Origin: Cephalotus follicularis
Lineage: Eukaryota > Streptophyta > Magnoliopsida > Oxalidales > Cephalotaceae
Assembly: GCA_001972305.1 (NCBI GenBank)
Contig: BDDD01002852.1
Coordinates: forward strand, 186,001 to 250,000
Length of the DNA stretch: 64,000 nt
Direction of reading: 5' to 3'
Shown: positions 47,900 through 60,581 of the stretch, piece after piece
How positions within the stretch are numbered: the stretch's first letter is position 1
Layout: each line of letters starts with the position of its first letter
Position numbers and translations under genes: made by a program
The notes under the pieces: model-generated
The model's input: only the letters and a program-made list of their open reading frames with translations
The model's database searches: none
Told to the model about the DNA's origin: nothing

Positions 47900-49340
47900 C
47901 TCAAGAAAGGATGTGAAGGGTATCTTGCTTATGTGATTGATCGAAGGAAGGAGAAAGGTTTGAGTCTGGAGGAGATCCCAGTGGTGTGTGAATTTCCAGA
48001 TGTATTTCCGGATGACTTGGGATCTTTACCACCAAGAAGAAATATGGAGTTTGCTATCGATCTTATACCAGGTACAACTCCTATTTCGAAAGCACCATAC
48101 AGAATGGCTCCTGCAGAGTTGAGAGAGCTAAAATTACAGTTACAAGATCTGATCAATAAGGGTTTTATTCGACCCAGTGTTTCACCGTGGGGTGCACCTG
48201 TACTGTTTGTCACAAAGAAAGATGGGTCAATAAGGCTCTGCATCGACTACAGGATGTTGAACAAATCAACTATCAAAAATAAGTATCCTTTACCTCACAT
48301 CGAAGATTTGTTCAACCAGTTGCAAGGAGCGAGGGTGTTCTCAATGCTTGATCTGAGAACAGGATATCACCAGTTGAGGGTGAGGGAAGGAGATATCGAG
48401 AAAACTGCATTCCGGACAAGATACGGTCACTATGAATTCCTGGTGATGCCTTTTGGTGTTACCAATGCACCGGCTGCGTTCATGTCATTGATGAACGATG
48501 TGTTCCGACCGTACTTGTACCAGTTCGTCGTTGTGTTTATTGACGACGTACTTGTATACTCGAAAAGTGAAGAAGAGCATGCTTCCCACCTGAGGTTGGC
48601 TCTACAGATTCTCCGAGAGCACCAACTGTATGCCAAATTCAGTAGGTGTGAATTTTGGCTTGACCATGTGATCTTTCTTGGTCACATTGTATCTGGAGAA
48701 GTTTTGGCGGTGGATCCGTCAAAGAAAGAGGTGGTACAAGATTGGCCACAGCCGAGGAATGTGACAGAGGTACGCAGTTTTCTTGGCTTAGCGGGATATT
48801 ACAGAAGGTTTATTCAGAATTTCTCAAGAATAGCTGAGCCTTTGACTAGACTAACCCAGAAGAAGTCCTTGTTTGTCTGGGATGAAGGTTGCGAAGCTAG
48901 TTTCCGTGAACTGAAGGATCGGTTGGTTTCCGCTCCTATCTTGGCTTTACCTGAAGGTAATGAGGGCTTTGCAGTCTACAGTGACGCATCGGGAAAGGGT
49001 TTGGGCTGTGTATTAATGCAGCGAGGCAGAGTGATTGCATATGCCTCAAGGAAGCTTAAACCGTACGAGGAAAACTACCCGACCCACGACCTTGAGGTTG
49101 CAGCTATTATCTTTGCCCTTCAGAAGTGGAGACACTATCTTTACGGGGCGCAGTTTGAGATCTTCACCGATCATAAGAGTCTGAGGTACCTTTTCTGCCA
49201 GGACACGCTGAACATGAGACAGCGTAGGTGGGTAGAAATCTTTAATGATTATGACTTCAGCATCCAGTACCACCCAGGGAAAGCAAATGTGGTCGCTGAT
49301 GCCTTGAGCCGCAAGGCTATGGTTCCTACTACAATAGTGT
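47900..49340 (+). pseudogene. E2 reverse transcriptase and RNase H (fossil)
   Basis: Reverse transcriptase motifs appear in order: [72 protein letters not shown] and the catalytic FIDD (48536-48547). The thumb and RNase H follow, with [20 protein letters not shown] near 48967 and [10 protein letters not shown] near 49170. These copy element RNA into DNA and degrade the RNA strand. This stretch lies in one long open frame of 869 codons that continues through integrase, the best preserved coding sequence in the window. Confidence 0.92.
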
Positions 49341-49589
49341 CGCAATGGAAAATGTTGGAAGACTTCCGGGAATGGTCTCCATTCAATCAGTCACCGGGGA
49401 TCTTTCTGGCTCGCATACGGGTAGAACTAGTGTTGTTGCATCGCATCAAAGATGCACAACCGCATGATCCTGAACTGCAGCGGATTCGAGAGAATCTGGA
49501 CTCGGAGTCTGACTTTAGAGTACATGATGATGGTATTATGAGATATCAGGGACGTGTATGTCTTCCGAATGAGCCTAGAGTGAAGGATG

Positions 49590-50855
49590 AGCTACTCCGC
49601 GGGGCTCATGAATCCCTGTACAGTATCCATCCTGGTAGCACTAAGATGTACCAAGATATGAAGAAGATTTACTGGTGGCCCGGCATGAAACGTGAAATTG
49701 CAGAATATGTCGCAAAGTGTTTAACTTGCCAAAGGGTCAAGGCCGAGCACCAGAGACCTGCGGGACTGTTACAGTCTTTACCAGTGGCAGAGTGGAAATG
49801 GGAACATATCACGATGGTCTTTTTTTCTGGGTTTCCACTGACTAGGCATCGACATAATGCCGTGTGGGTTATTGTAGATAGACTCACCAAGTCATCACAC
49901 TTCTTGCCCACACATGTCACTGATTCTGTGAGCAAGTTGGCTCGATTATATGTAAAGGAGATTGTGAGATTATACGGTGTTCTAGTGAGCATCGTTGGTG
50001 ATAGGGATTCGATCTTCACTTCCAACTTCTGGAAGAGATTCCAGACAGCCTTCGGGAAGAGATTGAATCTCAGTACCGCTTTCCACCCTCAGACAGACGG
50101 ACAGTCGGAGCGCACCATCCAAACCTTGGAGGATATGCTTCGGGCTTGTATAATCGATTTTGGTAGAACTTGGGAGGACCATATTCCTCTGATAGAGTTT
50201 TCTTACAACAATAGCTATCACTCGAGTATTGGTATGGCTCCATACGAGGCACTGTATTGGAGAAAGTGTAGGTCGCCTGTCTGTTGCGACGAGGTTGGGG
50301 ATCGACCGTTGCTTGGGTCGGATTTGGTGGAGGAGACTTCGAAGAAAGTAAAGTTCATCAAAGAGAAGTTGCTAGTAGCACAAAGTCGGTAGAAGAGCTA
50401 TGTCGACAATGTGAAGAGGAGACCTCTGATCTTTAACGTGGGTGATCACGTGTTCTTAAAAGTATCACCGTGGAAGGGCGTGCAACGGTTTGGGAAGAAG
50501 GGTAAATTAGCTCCACGCTACATTGGTCCTTTCGAGATTCTAGAGAGAGTCGGAGAGGTGGCCTATCATCTTTCCTTACCTCCTGCACTATCAAACGTGC
50601 ACGACGTCTTCCACATATCTATGCTGAGGAGATATATCCTGGACCCGACACATGTCCTGGATTATGATACTGTTCCTGTGCAGGATGATCTATCTTGTGA
50701 GGAGTTACCTGTGCAGATTCTCGATCGGAAGACGCAGACTTTGAGGAACCGAACCATTTCCATGGTCAAGGTTCAATGGCAGTTTCAAAAACCTGATGAG
50801 GCGACTTGGGAGCGTGAGGAGGACATCCAAGAACGCTACCCGCACTTGTTCTAGT
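49590..50855 (+). pseudogene. E2 integrase and chromodomain (fossil)
   Basis: The HHCC zinc finger (HESLYSIHP...[12 protein letters not shown]) lies at about 49600-49760. The catalytic core follows, with [25 protein letters not shown] and [15 protein letters not shown]. The C-terminal GPFEILERVGEVAY...HDVFHISMLRRYI segment ends in a chromodomain-like tail (VKVQWQFQKPDEATWEREEDI, ending RYPHLF). Chromoviral integrases insert the cDNA and the chromodomain biases target choice toward heterochromatin, which fits the nesting seen here. The region carries about one break. Confidence 0.9.
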
Positions 50856-50891
50856 ATTGTGTAAATTTCAATTTCGAGGACGAAATTTCTT

Positions 50892-50905
50892 GAAGGAGGG
50901 GTGGA
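50892..50905 (+). promoter_or_regulatory. E2 polypurine tract
   Basis: GAAGGAGGGGTGGA lies directly before the 3' LTR. The complement of the same tract precedes the 3' LTRs of E1, E3 and E4. It primes plus-strand synthesis. Confidence 0.85.
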
Positions 50906-53350
50906 TGTAACGCCCGGTATTTTCCTGGATGTAATATTTCCATTGATGATGTAATCTTAAACTTGATTTAATGAGAATGTTGAAGTTTCAAAGATGTCTA
51001 TAAACCCTAAATGTTGCTTAAGGAAGGAAATGGAATATGGGTATTAAAGCTTGAAACGGCGCTGTTTTGGGATAAAGACATCGACGTCTTTGGAAAAGAC
51101 GTCGACGCCTTTGTGAACCAGGGTACACGTGAATGCATAGGCATACGCGTCAACATTTCGTAAAGGCATCGACACCTTCTTACAAAAATGGAAAAGACAT
51201 CGACGTCTAAGGAAAGACGTCGACGCCTTTGTAGGAACGTCTGTCGAGCTTTTTCGCTGGCAGAGTAACATGCAAGGGGATTTATTTGGAGGCTTTACCT
51301 GATGCATTTACAAGTGCATTTCGGCATGTTGAGCATGTTGGTGTACTGCCAGGAATATTAAAACCTACCCTCACATGGAACATGCAAGGAATTATGCCAT
51401 CCTAACATGCAACCTGCAAAATGGAGAATAGAAAACAAAAAGGAAATGCATAAAACCTGGAAAGCGGGAGAGATCTCGGGGGTGGCCTGTTATATGTTAG
51501 AAGGAAGCTATTTGGGGAAGCCATCTGCATACGAATACCCCTCCCCACTTCTCTCTCTCTTTTTATAACACCAGAAGAAAGAGAGGGAATAAAACAGTGT
51601 GTGTGTGTGCCATTGTTGAGCTTGGAATAAGCTGGAAGATTGGAGCTCGTGGGTGGCAGTTGCTGAGGAACCTTGGAGCTGCTGGAATCCAGAACTTGGG
51701 AGCTTAAAGAGGTAGACTTTCTGGTTCGTAACTTGGGACATAAGGTAGGGGAAAGTAATGGATTTATGTATGCATTTTGAGTTCTAAGTTAATGAATAGC
51801 ATGGTGAATTGTATGTTAATGACTGGATTGTGATTCTGGACTCGTTGTAGTGTTACTGTGATACACTGAGTTGATTATGCATGTATGATTACATGAATAT
51901 GTGAGTTGGTTGTATAAAGGATGGATTTGATAATGGCTTGGTATGTTAAATTTGTAGAAAACACGTTCTGGGTTGTAAAGACATCGACGTCTATGTGAAG
52001 ACGTCGACGTCTTCGTGTGAAAACATGAAGGGTATCGATGCTTTTATAAAGACATCGACTCCTTTTTTGGGAAATTATAGAACTGTGATGTTCATTTCGG
52101 ATGGCTATTTAGCCACATGGAATCGCCTGTTTAGATCCGAATTGATGTTCTGGTTGTGTTCCATTTAACCAGTAGCATACCTTACACGTTTAGAGAGTGG
52201 GATTCATCTATATGAGGGATTGAAAGGTTGGATTTTACCCTCTGGATTTATGGCTCGCGAACTGATACTCTCTGGTATGAAAAAGACATCGACGTCTTTG
52301 TTAAGACATCGATGTCTTTGGTTCGAATACGCCTGGAAATATTTGTACTGCGAAAATGTATAATTTATGAATGTATATATTTTTGAAATGAATGGGGAAG
52401 TATTTCCAACGACAGAAAAATGTATTGTTTTAAGTTTTATAACTTATTACAACTTGTGAACGGAATAATATATTTTAAACAAATATGTTTTGATCAAGTA
52501 ATTATATGTAATTGCTTGACTTGTACTTGAATTGCTTGTGCTTGTTGATTATTAACCGTCGTGCTAATAACTTGTTGATTATTAGCCACCGTGCTAATAA
52601 CTTGTTGATTACTTAGCCACTATGCTAGTAACTTGTTGTTGGTTTAGCCACCGTGCTAAACAACTTATTGGACTTGCTCCCGGGGGTGGAGGAAGAGTGC
52701 ATGACGTTGGGGCCAAGAGGTGGCGACGGTCATGACGATTGGGTTGTCTGGTTCCTTTTTGGGGAACATATTTCTTGCTTGTGTTGATATAACTTATGAG
52801 TTATACTTGTACCGTGAGCATACATATATTTTTGTATATGAAAGTATATTTACTTGGAAAATACATGTCATACTGCATCATTATGCATTCATTCATGATA
52901 CTCATTACCTGATGACCTGAACTGTATTTATGGGTTTATTCACTTAGCCGAGTGAGGACAAAGGCTAACCCCTACTGTAACAGATTGAAGGAGTGGTCTT
53001 GACATGGAGCATGCACGGAGATTAAAGAGAAGACTTGTTATCTTCTTGTTTATGTATTTTGGTTATTGAACATTTATCATGTTACTCGGATTTTGTAACG
53101 TTGGATATTTGTTATCTTGCATTGTATCATTATCTCACGCTCCGTTTTGGGCGATCAACAGTTATGTTTGGATTATCAGGCATCACGTAGTATGGGATGC
53201 ATGATGTGTTTTTATATTCGGCTCATTTATGTTGTTGCTTCAGCTATTGAAGGTTTTAAATTAATGGTATTTTCGCATGAGCTGGATTAATTTATGTTGG
53301 TTGCCTTACCACTTTATATGTTCTCTTAAGTTGGAAAACAGGGTGTGACA
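50906..53350 (+). repeat. E2 3' LTR
   Basis: The LTR is 2445 bp and runs from TGTAACGCCCGG to GGGTGTGACA. It contains the AAGACATCGACGTCTT array, a TATA box at 51561-51568 and the leader box near 51715. Toward the end it has a minisatellite-like run of ACTTGTTG(A/G)TTATTAGCCACCGTGC-like units at about 52540-52670. The CTTAGCCGAGTGAGGACAAAGG box at 52945-52966 is shared with E1 and E4. Confidence 0.88.
52540..52672 (+). repeat. Short tandem repeat in E2 3' LTR
   Basis: There are four to five imperfect copies of a unit of about 32 bases, with the core TAGCCACCGTGCTAA then CAACTTGTTG. I can see the repeats directly. In the minus-strand Tekay LTRs a corresponding (AA)GGCTAGGAA repeat region occurs at the same relative place (3420-3560, 25560-25670, 32850-32940). 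The repeat is therefore an old property of this LTR family. Confidence 0.6.
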
Positions 53351-54534
53351 TAGGCACTGTAGCTGAACTCTTCGGACAGTCTTTCACTGAATGACCAGGT
53401 TTCCCGCACCTCAAGCACCAGCCATTAAACCTCTAGCAATATTTCTGTTGGTGTCCCGTGTGACCACAATAGAAGCAACCTCTGGATTTAGCATTACTCC
53501 CCTGGCTGGGAGAACCTTGTGAAGCTGTCTGCTGAGATTTGCTCTTGGATGACTTCGTTGGAGAACCACCATATTGCCATTTCGACGATGCTGGTCTGGA
53601 TTGTGTAGGACTCTGTTTATCCTGTTGTACGCGAGCTCTCTCAACCTGGCTTTCACTGGATATGCTCTCCAGTAGTCTTGCTTTCTGAGCAACCTCCACA
53701 AAAGTCCCCAGTTCCATGGCCCTAATTCTTGATCACAGATCCGGCCGCAGACCTCTTAGAAACCTCCGTATCTTCTCCACTTCATCAGCTACTAGATAGG
53801 GTGAATATCTGGCTAGCTCCATGAACCTTGGTTGATACTCTGTCACTGTCATCTCTCCCTGTCGCAACTCCAAGAGCTCCATCTCCCGTCGCTCTTGTTT
53901 AATTCATGTAACATAGGTCTCCAAGAACTCTGTCTGGAATCTGTCGCAAGTTCTGTCAAGCCTCTGAGATTCCCATTTTGCTTTGAGCATTTCCACTATG
54001 AGTGGCCTCACCCCATAGACGGTATACAGTAAACTTCAGTTTTTGATTGTCAGTACAGTCCATCATTTCAAAGATTTTTTCCAAATCCTACAGCCATATC
54101 TCCGCAATGGTGGCATCAAGTTCCCCCCTGAAACTGGGTGGATTCTGCCTCGTGAACCTTTCAATGTCCCTCCCAAGCTGGTTACCATCCTCTTCTGGGC
54201 AATGGTCAGGAGCTCTATGTTACGACCAAGCTTGCGGGTAGTACTTGCGCATCTCCTCCACTTTAGCCATATTAAAGGCCATCTGTTGCTGAAAACAATC
54301 CGCAATTCATGTCATCGGATCTCTCTTGTCCTGGGGGATATTCATCCCTTGCGCAACATTCGCTTCCTCAGGGGCATTGGCTCCAACAGCTCTAGCCCCA
54401 GCATGTGTTCTCCTTCGGTCCATTGGTTCCTATAAGAAGGATGATGATTAGTCACGACTTTAGGAAAACAATTCATTAATTGCCAAGGAAAATATCCTAG
54501 CAAAGCATATATGGAATATGTTCTGATACCACTA
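53351..54534 (-). pseudogene. E1 gag region (fossil)
   Basis: The minus strand begins near 54424 with a methionine-started basic N-terminus. It has LGRDIERFTRQNPPSF-like gag core wording, the MELGTFVEVAQKARLLESI segment near 53715 and a zinc knuckle CFYCGHTGHQQKYC near 53475. A second knuckle borders the E2 insertion. The layout matches E4 gag. It is broken in several places. Confidence 0.75.
54520..54531 (-). promoter_or_regulatory. E1 primer binding site (initiator Met tRNA)
   Basis: The minus strand reads TGGTATCAGAAC, one base different from the E2-E4 sites. It lies three bases inside the 5' LTR edge at 54535. Confidence 0.75.
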
Positions 54535-57102
54535 TGTCATGCCCCAGTTTCGGCTAAACACACATAAGAGTGCTAAAGGCAATTAACAGTAAGGTTCAGC
54601 TCATGCAAATACCATAAAAATTTAAACTTTTCAAATAAGATATCAGTTGCAGACGCATTAAACTTATAAGCTGAAAACACGTAACGTGCATCCCATACTA
54701 CACGCTACTCAATACAAGTCTGTCATTGTTAAAAGCCCACAAAACGGAGCGTGATCAATAATACATTATTTGGTAGCATCAAAAAGTCTAGTGAACTAGA
54801 AAATACGATACACGACACACAAAGGGACATAACCCCTGATGAAAACATTATTAAAACTTGTACTTCATCCATGCTGGGTCCCTAGCTGATCCACTGTATC
54901 AATCTGTAAAGTAGGGGGTTAGCCTTTGTCCTCACTCGACTAAGTCATAAGAGCACTTTGGGATCAACATTTCAGGCATGTCATGAAATGTATGTGTAGA
55001 TGATGCAATGCAGTAGAAAATACAAGTTTATATATATATGAAAGTATATATAAGTTACCAGTACAGTAAAATAACAGTAGGGACATATATGCGAAAATAT
55101 ATGTATGCAATACAGTACAGTAGTAACCCGCCCAAGGCTACATCAACAGGCACAGTAAAGTCTGAGAAGGACTAGCAGGAAGTACAGTAAGTCCAAAAAG
55201 GGACCACAAACAGGCAGGCAGTATGTGTAATGCCGTCAGCTCCTGGCCCCACGTTACACTCTCACTTCGGTCCCTTCTCCTGGCAACCAAGCAAGACAAC
55301 AGTACAGTGAGTTACCCAGCCAACTCTTGGCCCCTAGACAACCTTGCCACTAGCCAACACTGGAAATCCTCGCAACGCAACTAGTGACTCAAACACAAAC
55401 ACAGTAAATTCACAGAGCAACATAGTGAATCATTACAGTAAACAATATACAGTACAGTGGTGATCGTTGGATCAATAACAGACAGTTCATTTAAAATGTT
55501 TTCAAAATTCATAAACATTTGAAATATGTATTTTAAGTAGTAGAAAATACTTTTAGATAGTTCAGTAGGTGGAAATCACTTTCCCAGTTGTTCGAAAATA
55601 TGTTATTATCAAATATATATTTTCGTACCCAAGTAGTCGTTTTCAGTTTTCACATATGCATTTCTAAGTTAACATAGAAATCTAAAAATCATAAACAGTT
55701 TATAATCAGTCAATAAACAGGCAGTATACAGTATATATGCAATGCATACAGATGTCCTAATACATCCTAATGAAGTCGGGATCGTCGCACATCGTTTTAA
55801 GCAAGAGAAGTTGAAACAGCAGCTTGGCAGTCGGCTGGATTCTTCACCAGTCGGTTGTTCTGGGTAATTAGTACATGAGTAGTCGGCTGGTTCCTTCTAC
55901 CAGTAGACTGTTCATCAGGCAGTCGGGTGTTATCCTTCAATAGTCGACTGTTTCGGTTGAGAAGTCGGTTGTCTTCCTTCGACAGTCGACTATTCAGGGA
56001 AACCGGTTACATGCAATCCAATATATATTACCCAAACAGATCATTGCAAGCATCCATATATATTCTCGAAATAGAATATCATCAATCAGTCTCAAAGGGT
56101 TCATGGAACACAACAGTAAACATGCATTTTATCCAGCAATTCAATACCAAGATAAAACTCAATATGCATGTACATGAACACAAATGATTCTCAACAGTAA
56201 GCATGGCATGCGAAAAACCAGTAGTAACCATGGCATATCAACTGAACATCATAGCTCATTCAAGCAGGCAACCCATCGCAGAACGTTCAGTAATCTTGAG
56301 CTCAAAATACAAAGATAACTTCCCCTACCTTTTGATTCCAAGTTAGGAATCTGTAAGTCCACCTCTTTGTGTTCCAACAGTGACGTTTTTGAGCTCCTCA
56401 GACGCTTCAACTCCAATCCAGTAGCTCCAACCCGTCACGTCCAAACTCCACTTGGTTCAACAATTTGAGAAACTTTCTCTCTTTCTGTCACGATTCCTCA
56501 CCGTTTTCCTCTGTAATTTCTCACTGGTTTTTTTCCTTGCACGCACTAGGAGAGAGAGGTGAAGAGGAGAGCGTGTAATGCAGGTGGTTCTCTCTCTCTT
56601 TTCTCCAACCCATTTCCCATGGCACTAAATGTCATACTCCTCTCACATTTTCATGCACACATACACATGACTGATTCTCCGTGTCCCATGACCTGCATGG
56701 GGCACAGGTGTTCACTCTTCCCTCTGTATTTGCCGCATGAAGCACAGATGGCACATCCTTTCTCCTCATCAGTCGTTGCATGTGATATCGTCACATGTAA
56801 ATAAAACAGAGCATAATCTAGCCAGCTGTTCTCCCCTGACAGTCGGCTGTCCTCTTGGCTGTGGTTGCCAGGTGGCTCGACAGCCCTCCAGTCGGCTGGT
56901 TCATCCCACCAGTCGATTGTTCAATTAAACGATCCACCAGTCGACTGTCCCCGTCAATATTTCAATAATCATACTTCTAAGTGTTTTGTTTTGATTTGCG
57001 AATCATAATATTAGCTGAGAAATTTATCTTTCTCATTAATTTAATAACAATATTACATTTGGAATTCAAATATTACAACATGCAAAAATCCTGGGCGTTA
57101 CA
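54535..57102 (-). repeat. E1 5' LTR
   Basis: The LTR starts TGTCATGCCCCAG and ends TGGGCGTTACA. It is colinear with 38688-41234. CAGTCGGCTG/AGTCGACTG units cluster at 55828-55992 and 56820-56950, and the leader box is near 56336. Confidence 0.85.
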
Positions 57103-59357
57103 AGAAACCTCCCCACCACATGTGGATCAAGAACTGCCTCCTGTTGAGCCTGGTGTGCAGGCAAACCCTGTAGTGGTTGGACAAGAGACTGGACCGGCGG
57201 TGGCAGCCGAGGTCCCAGCAGCGCAGGTACCTCTCTGATCGGTACTGGTAATCAAACTGAGTGGATGCAGTTTGCTACGATGATAGCACAAGCTTTGAGT
57301 GGTACTCGACCCCAAGCTCTACCAGTTGAATGCCTACAGTGTTTTGGGGCTACGACCTTTGAGGGTACTGACGATCCAGCGGATGTGGAGGCATGGCTGA
57401 ATCATCTCGAGATGATCTTTGTATAGATGGGGATTTCCAACGACACACGCGTTTGACTTGCAATCTTCTTGGTAAGGAAGAATGCTCTTCGATGGTGGGA
57501 AGCACTCCAAGATAGGCATGCTGATGTTACGACGATCACTTGGGATATTTTCAAAAGAGAGTTTTGCCAGTACTTTTTCCCAGCTACTTTTGTGAAAGAG
57601 AAAAGGAGAGGGTTTTTGTACTTGCGTCAAGGGAACATGACTTTGACCTAGTATGAATATCATTTTATGGAGTAGTCTCACTTTGCTCCGGCATTGGTTG
57701 CGGACCAAGAGGAGATGTGTGAGAAATTCTTGGATGGGTTACGGCTCGGGGTGAGACATATTATGACAGCAACTAATTGGACTATCTTTGGAGATTTGGT
57801 GGAATCTGCCAAGAGAGTTGAGCAAAGTATTACGGAGCAGAGGAATCGGCGAGAAAGAGGACAGAAGAGAGATGGACAACAAGCTGCTCAAGGGATGGTT
57901 CCTCCCGAGGAAAAGGAAAATGGAGGAAGCGTTTCTCCCACAAACAAGCCGACGGTGGAAACTGAGGACAACCCAAGTCTGATGGGCACGAAACGTTCTC
58001 TTCGCAGCAAATGAGTTCTCCTATATCCAGTGGTGCACGGCAGAGCACGCATCAGAGTTCATCAGCTTCTCAACTACCTCCAAGGTGCCAGAGGTGTGGC
58101 CGTTCTCACTTTGGTAACTGTAAGGCAGAGACCTGAGAATGTTTCAGTGTGGCCAGGTTGGACACATCAAGCTGAACTATCCACAGGTTCAGCAGACCTC
58201 AATGACTCCTGGACCAGCTGCTTCCAATAGACAATCTGCGGGAGCCAGAGGTGGATCAATGGCTTCGCAAGTGGGATCATCCAAGGCCAATTGTAGCCGT
58301 CAGCAAGGTAGACATACAGTGACTACCAGAGTTTATGCTCTGAACAGAGAAGATGCTCTTAGATCGACGGATGTGTCTGTAGGTAAGGCTCTTATCTTTG
58401 GGAAGGATGCCACAGTTTTGTTTGACACGAGAGCCTCTTTATGTTTTGTTGCCCATGAATTTTGCATACATGCAGGTGGTGAGTTGAGTCCTTTAGACAA
58501 GGAGATCGATGTATCTTTTCCTACGGGCCAGAGTTACCATGTAGGGCGAGTTTATAGAGGTTGCGATGTTACGATTATTGGGAGGAGTTTTGTAGCCGAC
58601 CTTATCCCCTTTAACATTGCGGATTTTGATGCCATCCTGGGTATGGATTGGCTGGTGAAGCAACAAGCAGTGGTGGACTGTTCGTGGAAGGTTGTTTCCT
58701 TTTGTTTTCCCGATGAGTCAGGCATGGAGTTGGTATGCGAGCAGTGCTCAACACCTTTGAAGATGATCTCGGCTATGGTTGCACGTAAGACCTTGGGGAA
58801 GGGTGCACAAGGATTCTTAGCTCATGTGGTGGATACTCGGATGTCTAACCCAGAGTTAGGGGACATACCCCTGGTTTGTGAGTTTCCCGATATTTTTCCC
58901 GATGAGTTACTAGGTCCTCCTCCGGACAGGGAGATAGACTTTGAGATTGAGTTGATCCCTAGTGCAGCTCCTATATCCCTTGCTCCTTACCGTATGGCAC
59001 CGGTAGAGTTAAAAGAGTTGAAGGTGTAGTTGGAAGACTTGTTGGATAAAGGATTTATCCGAACTAGTAGTTCTCCCTAGGGTGCTTCGATCCTATTCGT
59101 GAAGAAGAAGGATGGAGCTATGTGTTTGTGTATCGACTATAGGCAGCTCAACAAAGTCACTGTGCGTAACAAGTATCCGTTGCCGAGGATAGATGACTTG
59201 TTTGACCAGTTGCGAGACGCTTGTGTGTTCTCTAAAATAGATCTTCGGTCTGGATACCACCAGTTAAAGGTGAGGGAAGAGGACTTTCTGAAGACAGCTT
59301 TTAGATCTCGATATGGTCTCTATGAGTTCTCGGTTATGCCATTTGGGTTAAGCAATG
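57103..59357 (+). pseudogene. E0 gag, protease and first half of reverse transcriptase (fossil)
   Basis: Gag wording includes LQCFGATTFEGTDDPADVEAWLNHLEMIF and a REFCQYFFPATFVKEKR segment. Two zinc knuckles follow (CQRCGRSHFGNC-like near 58085 and CFQCGQVGHIKLN near 58140). The protease block (LFDTRASLCFVAHEF, DAILGMDWLV) covers about 58400-58670. Reverse transcriptase begins near 58890 ([52 protein letters not shown]). It is interrupted by the solo LTR at 59358. This subclade differs from E1-E4 in gag. Several breaks are present. Confidence 0.85.
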
Positions 59358-60581
59358 TGTTGGCCTTTGCCACCCCGTTAATTGCATTAACATATGTTAT
59401 TTTGATGATTAACAAACATAGATTACTTGTATGCATAATTCTATGAGTTACAACTTCATATACTCACTTGATTTTATGTCCAAAGTTGTGCCAAGATCAT
59501 TTCTACAGGTACAGGGCAATCCAGCCGACTGGAAAGCAATCCAGTCGACTGCCCAAGGTTGAGTAGTCGACTGCCATAGGTTGAATAGCCGACTGGTTCT
59601 TCAACCAAGTCCAGAAATTGCAGGAACACATGATCCAGCTGACTGCCACAGGGGTCCAGTCGACTGCCAGGCCAAGACAGCCGACGGCCACAGGGGTCCA
59701 GTCGACTGCCATGGGTGCACATTTCAGGCAGTAGCTTCTGTAATCATTTTAACACCTCATTCAGCCGACTGAAGCAGGGCACCAGTCGACTGCCAGTGAA
59801 TCCAGCCGACTGTCCACATTTGTGCAAATTCAGGCAGTAGCTTCTGTAACTCAATTTCTAGCTCCATAGCCGACTGGAACAGAGCAACCAGTCGACTGCC
59901 ATGTTCACCAGCCGACTGCCCAGAGGAAGTAGCCGACTGTCCACCACCAAAGACTATATTCAAAATACGCGCCATCAAAATCTAGCTGACTGCCGTATAA
60001 ATCCAGCCGACTGGATTATAACTGAACTTCAAAAAATAGATCTGTTGGAGCACAAGCATAAATGCCAAAGTGGAGCATTCTTGAAAAGAGTTCTTGCAAT
60101 CAAAGTGAACATCCATTCTAGTCATCTGAAGCACAATTCCAAGCTTTCAAATCATCAAAAGAGATCATATCAAAGCTTTCCATACATTACAAAGCTCTAT
60201 TTTTACATTTTCTATACACTAGAAGCTTTGTCCAAATTGAGCGAAATTGTAAACAAATTCATTACGAAATTGTAACCTTTAAACACTTACTTTCACACAT
60301 ACAAGAGAGGTTGTCTCTTATTTTGCTCGATTGGAGTAAATTTGTAATTCTCTTGGTTGGAGCGAAGGTTGTTGAAGCTCGGTTGGAGTTTCAAGCCCGG
60401 ATTGGGGCATACCTAGTGAAATACTCAAGGGGAGGCCTTCGGTAGTGGACGTAGGCGGTTTGCCGAACCACTATACATCCGTTCGCAATTCTCTCAACCC
60501 TACACTCTTTACATTTCCGCAATTGTGTGTTTGAGTTATTTGAATTGATTGTGGTATTTTTGCTAGTTNAGACTTCCTACA
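59358..60581 (+). mobile_element. SIRE-like copia solo LTR inside E0 reverse transcriptase
   Basis: This 1224-bp LTR runs from TGTTGGCCTTTGCC to CTTCCTACA and is flanked by the perfect duplication caatg (59353-59357 and 60582-60586). The early TTTTGATGATTAACAAA and the late GTAGTGGACGTAGGC...CCGAACC boxes match the SIRE-type LTR at 1018. No internal element sequence is present, so it is a solo LTR left by recombination between two LTRs. It holds the densest array of CCAGTCGACTGCC and CAGCCGACTG units in the window (about 59518-60010). One ambiguous base (n) is at 60569. Confidence 0.9.

Larger units (their letters stand above)
44778..53350 (+). mobile_element. E2: Tekay/Del-type Ty3/gypsy element, youngest of the nest, lightly broken
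   Basis: This 8.57-kb plus-strand element has LTRs at 44778-46186 and 50906-53350. The flanking pentamers taagc (44773-44777) and taggc (53351-53355) differ at one base and are the likely target duplication. The two LTRs differ in length, the 5' copy being shorter, and differ by about 4% where compared. The rate commonly used for grass LTRs would put insertion at roughly 1-2 million years. Gag-pol is in the standard order with about four breaks. It is inserted between gag and protease of E1, opposite in orientation. Confidence 0.92.
38688..57102 (-). mobile_element. E1: Tekay/Del-type Ty3/gypsy element, full-length but broken, host of E2
   Basis: This minus-strand element spans 18.4 kb including the nested E2, or about 9.84 kb on its own. 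LTRs are at 38688-41234 and 54535-57102. The perfect 5-bp duplication agaaa flanks it (38683-38687 and 57103-57107). It lies in the gag of E0. E2 sits between its gag and protease parts. Divergence of the two LTRs is about 5% over 340 bases by eye, between E0 and E2. Under the rate often used for grass LTRs this is near two million years. The coding region has perhaps six or more breaks. Confidence 0.92.
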
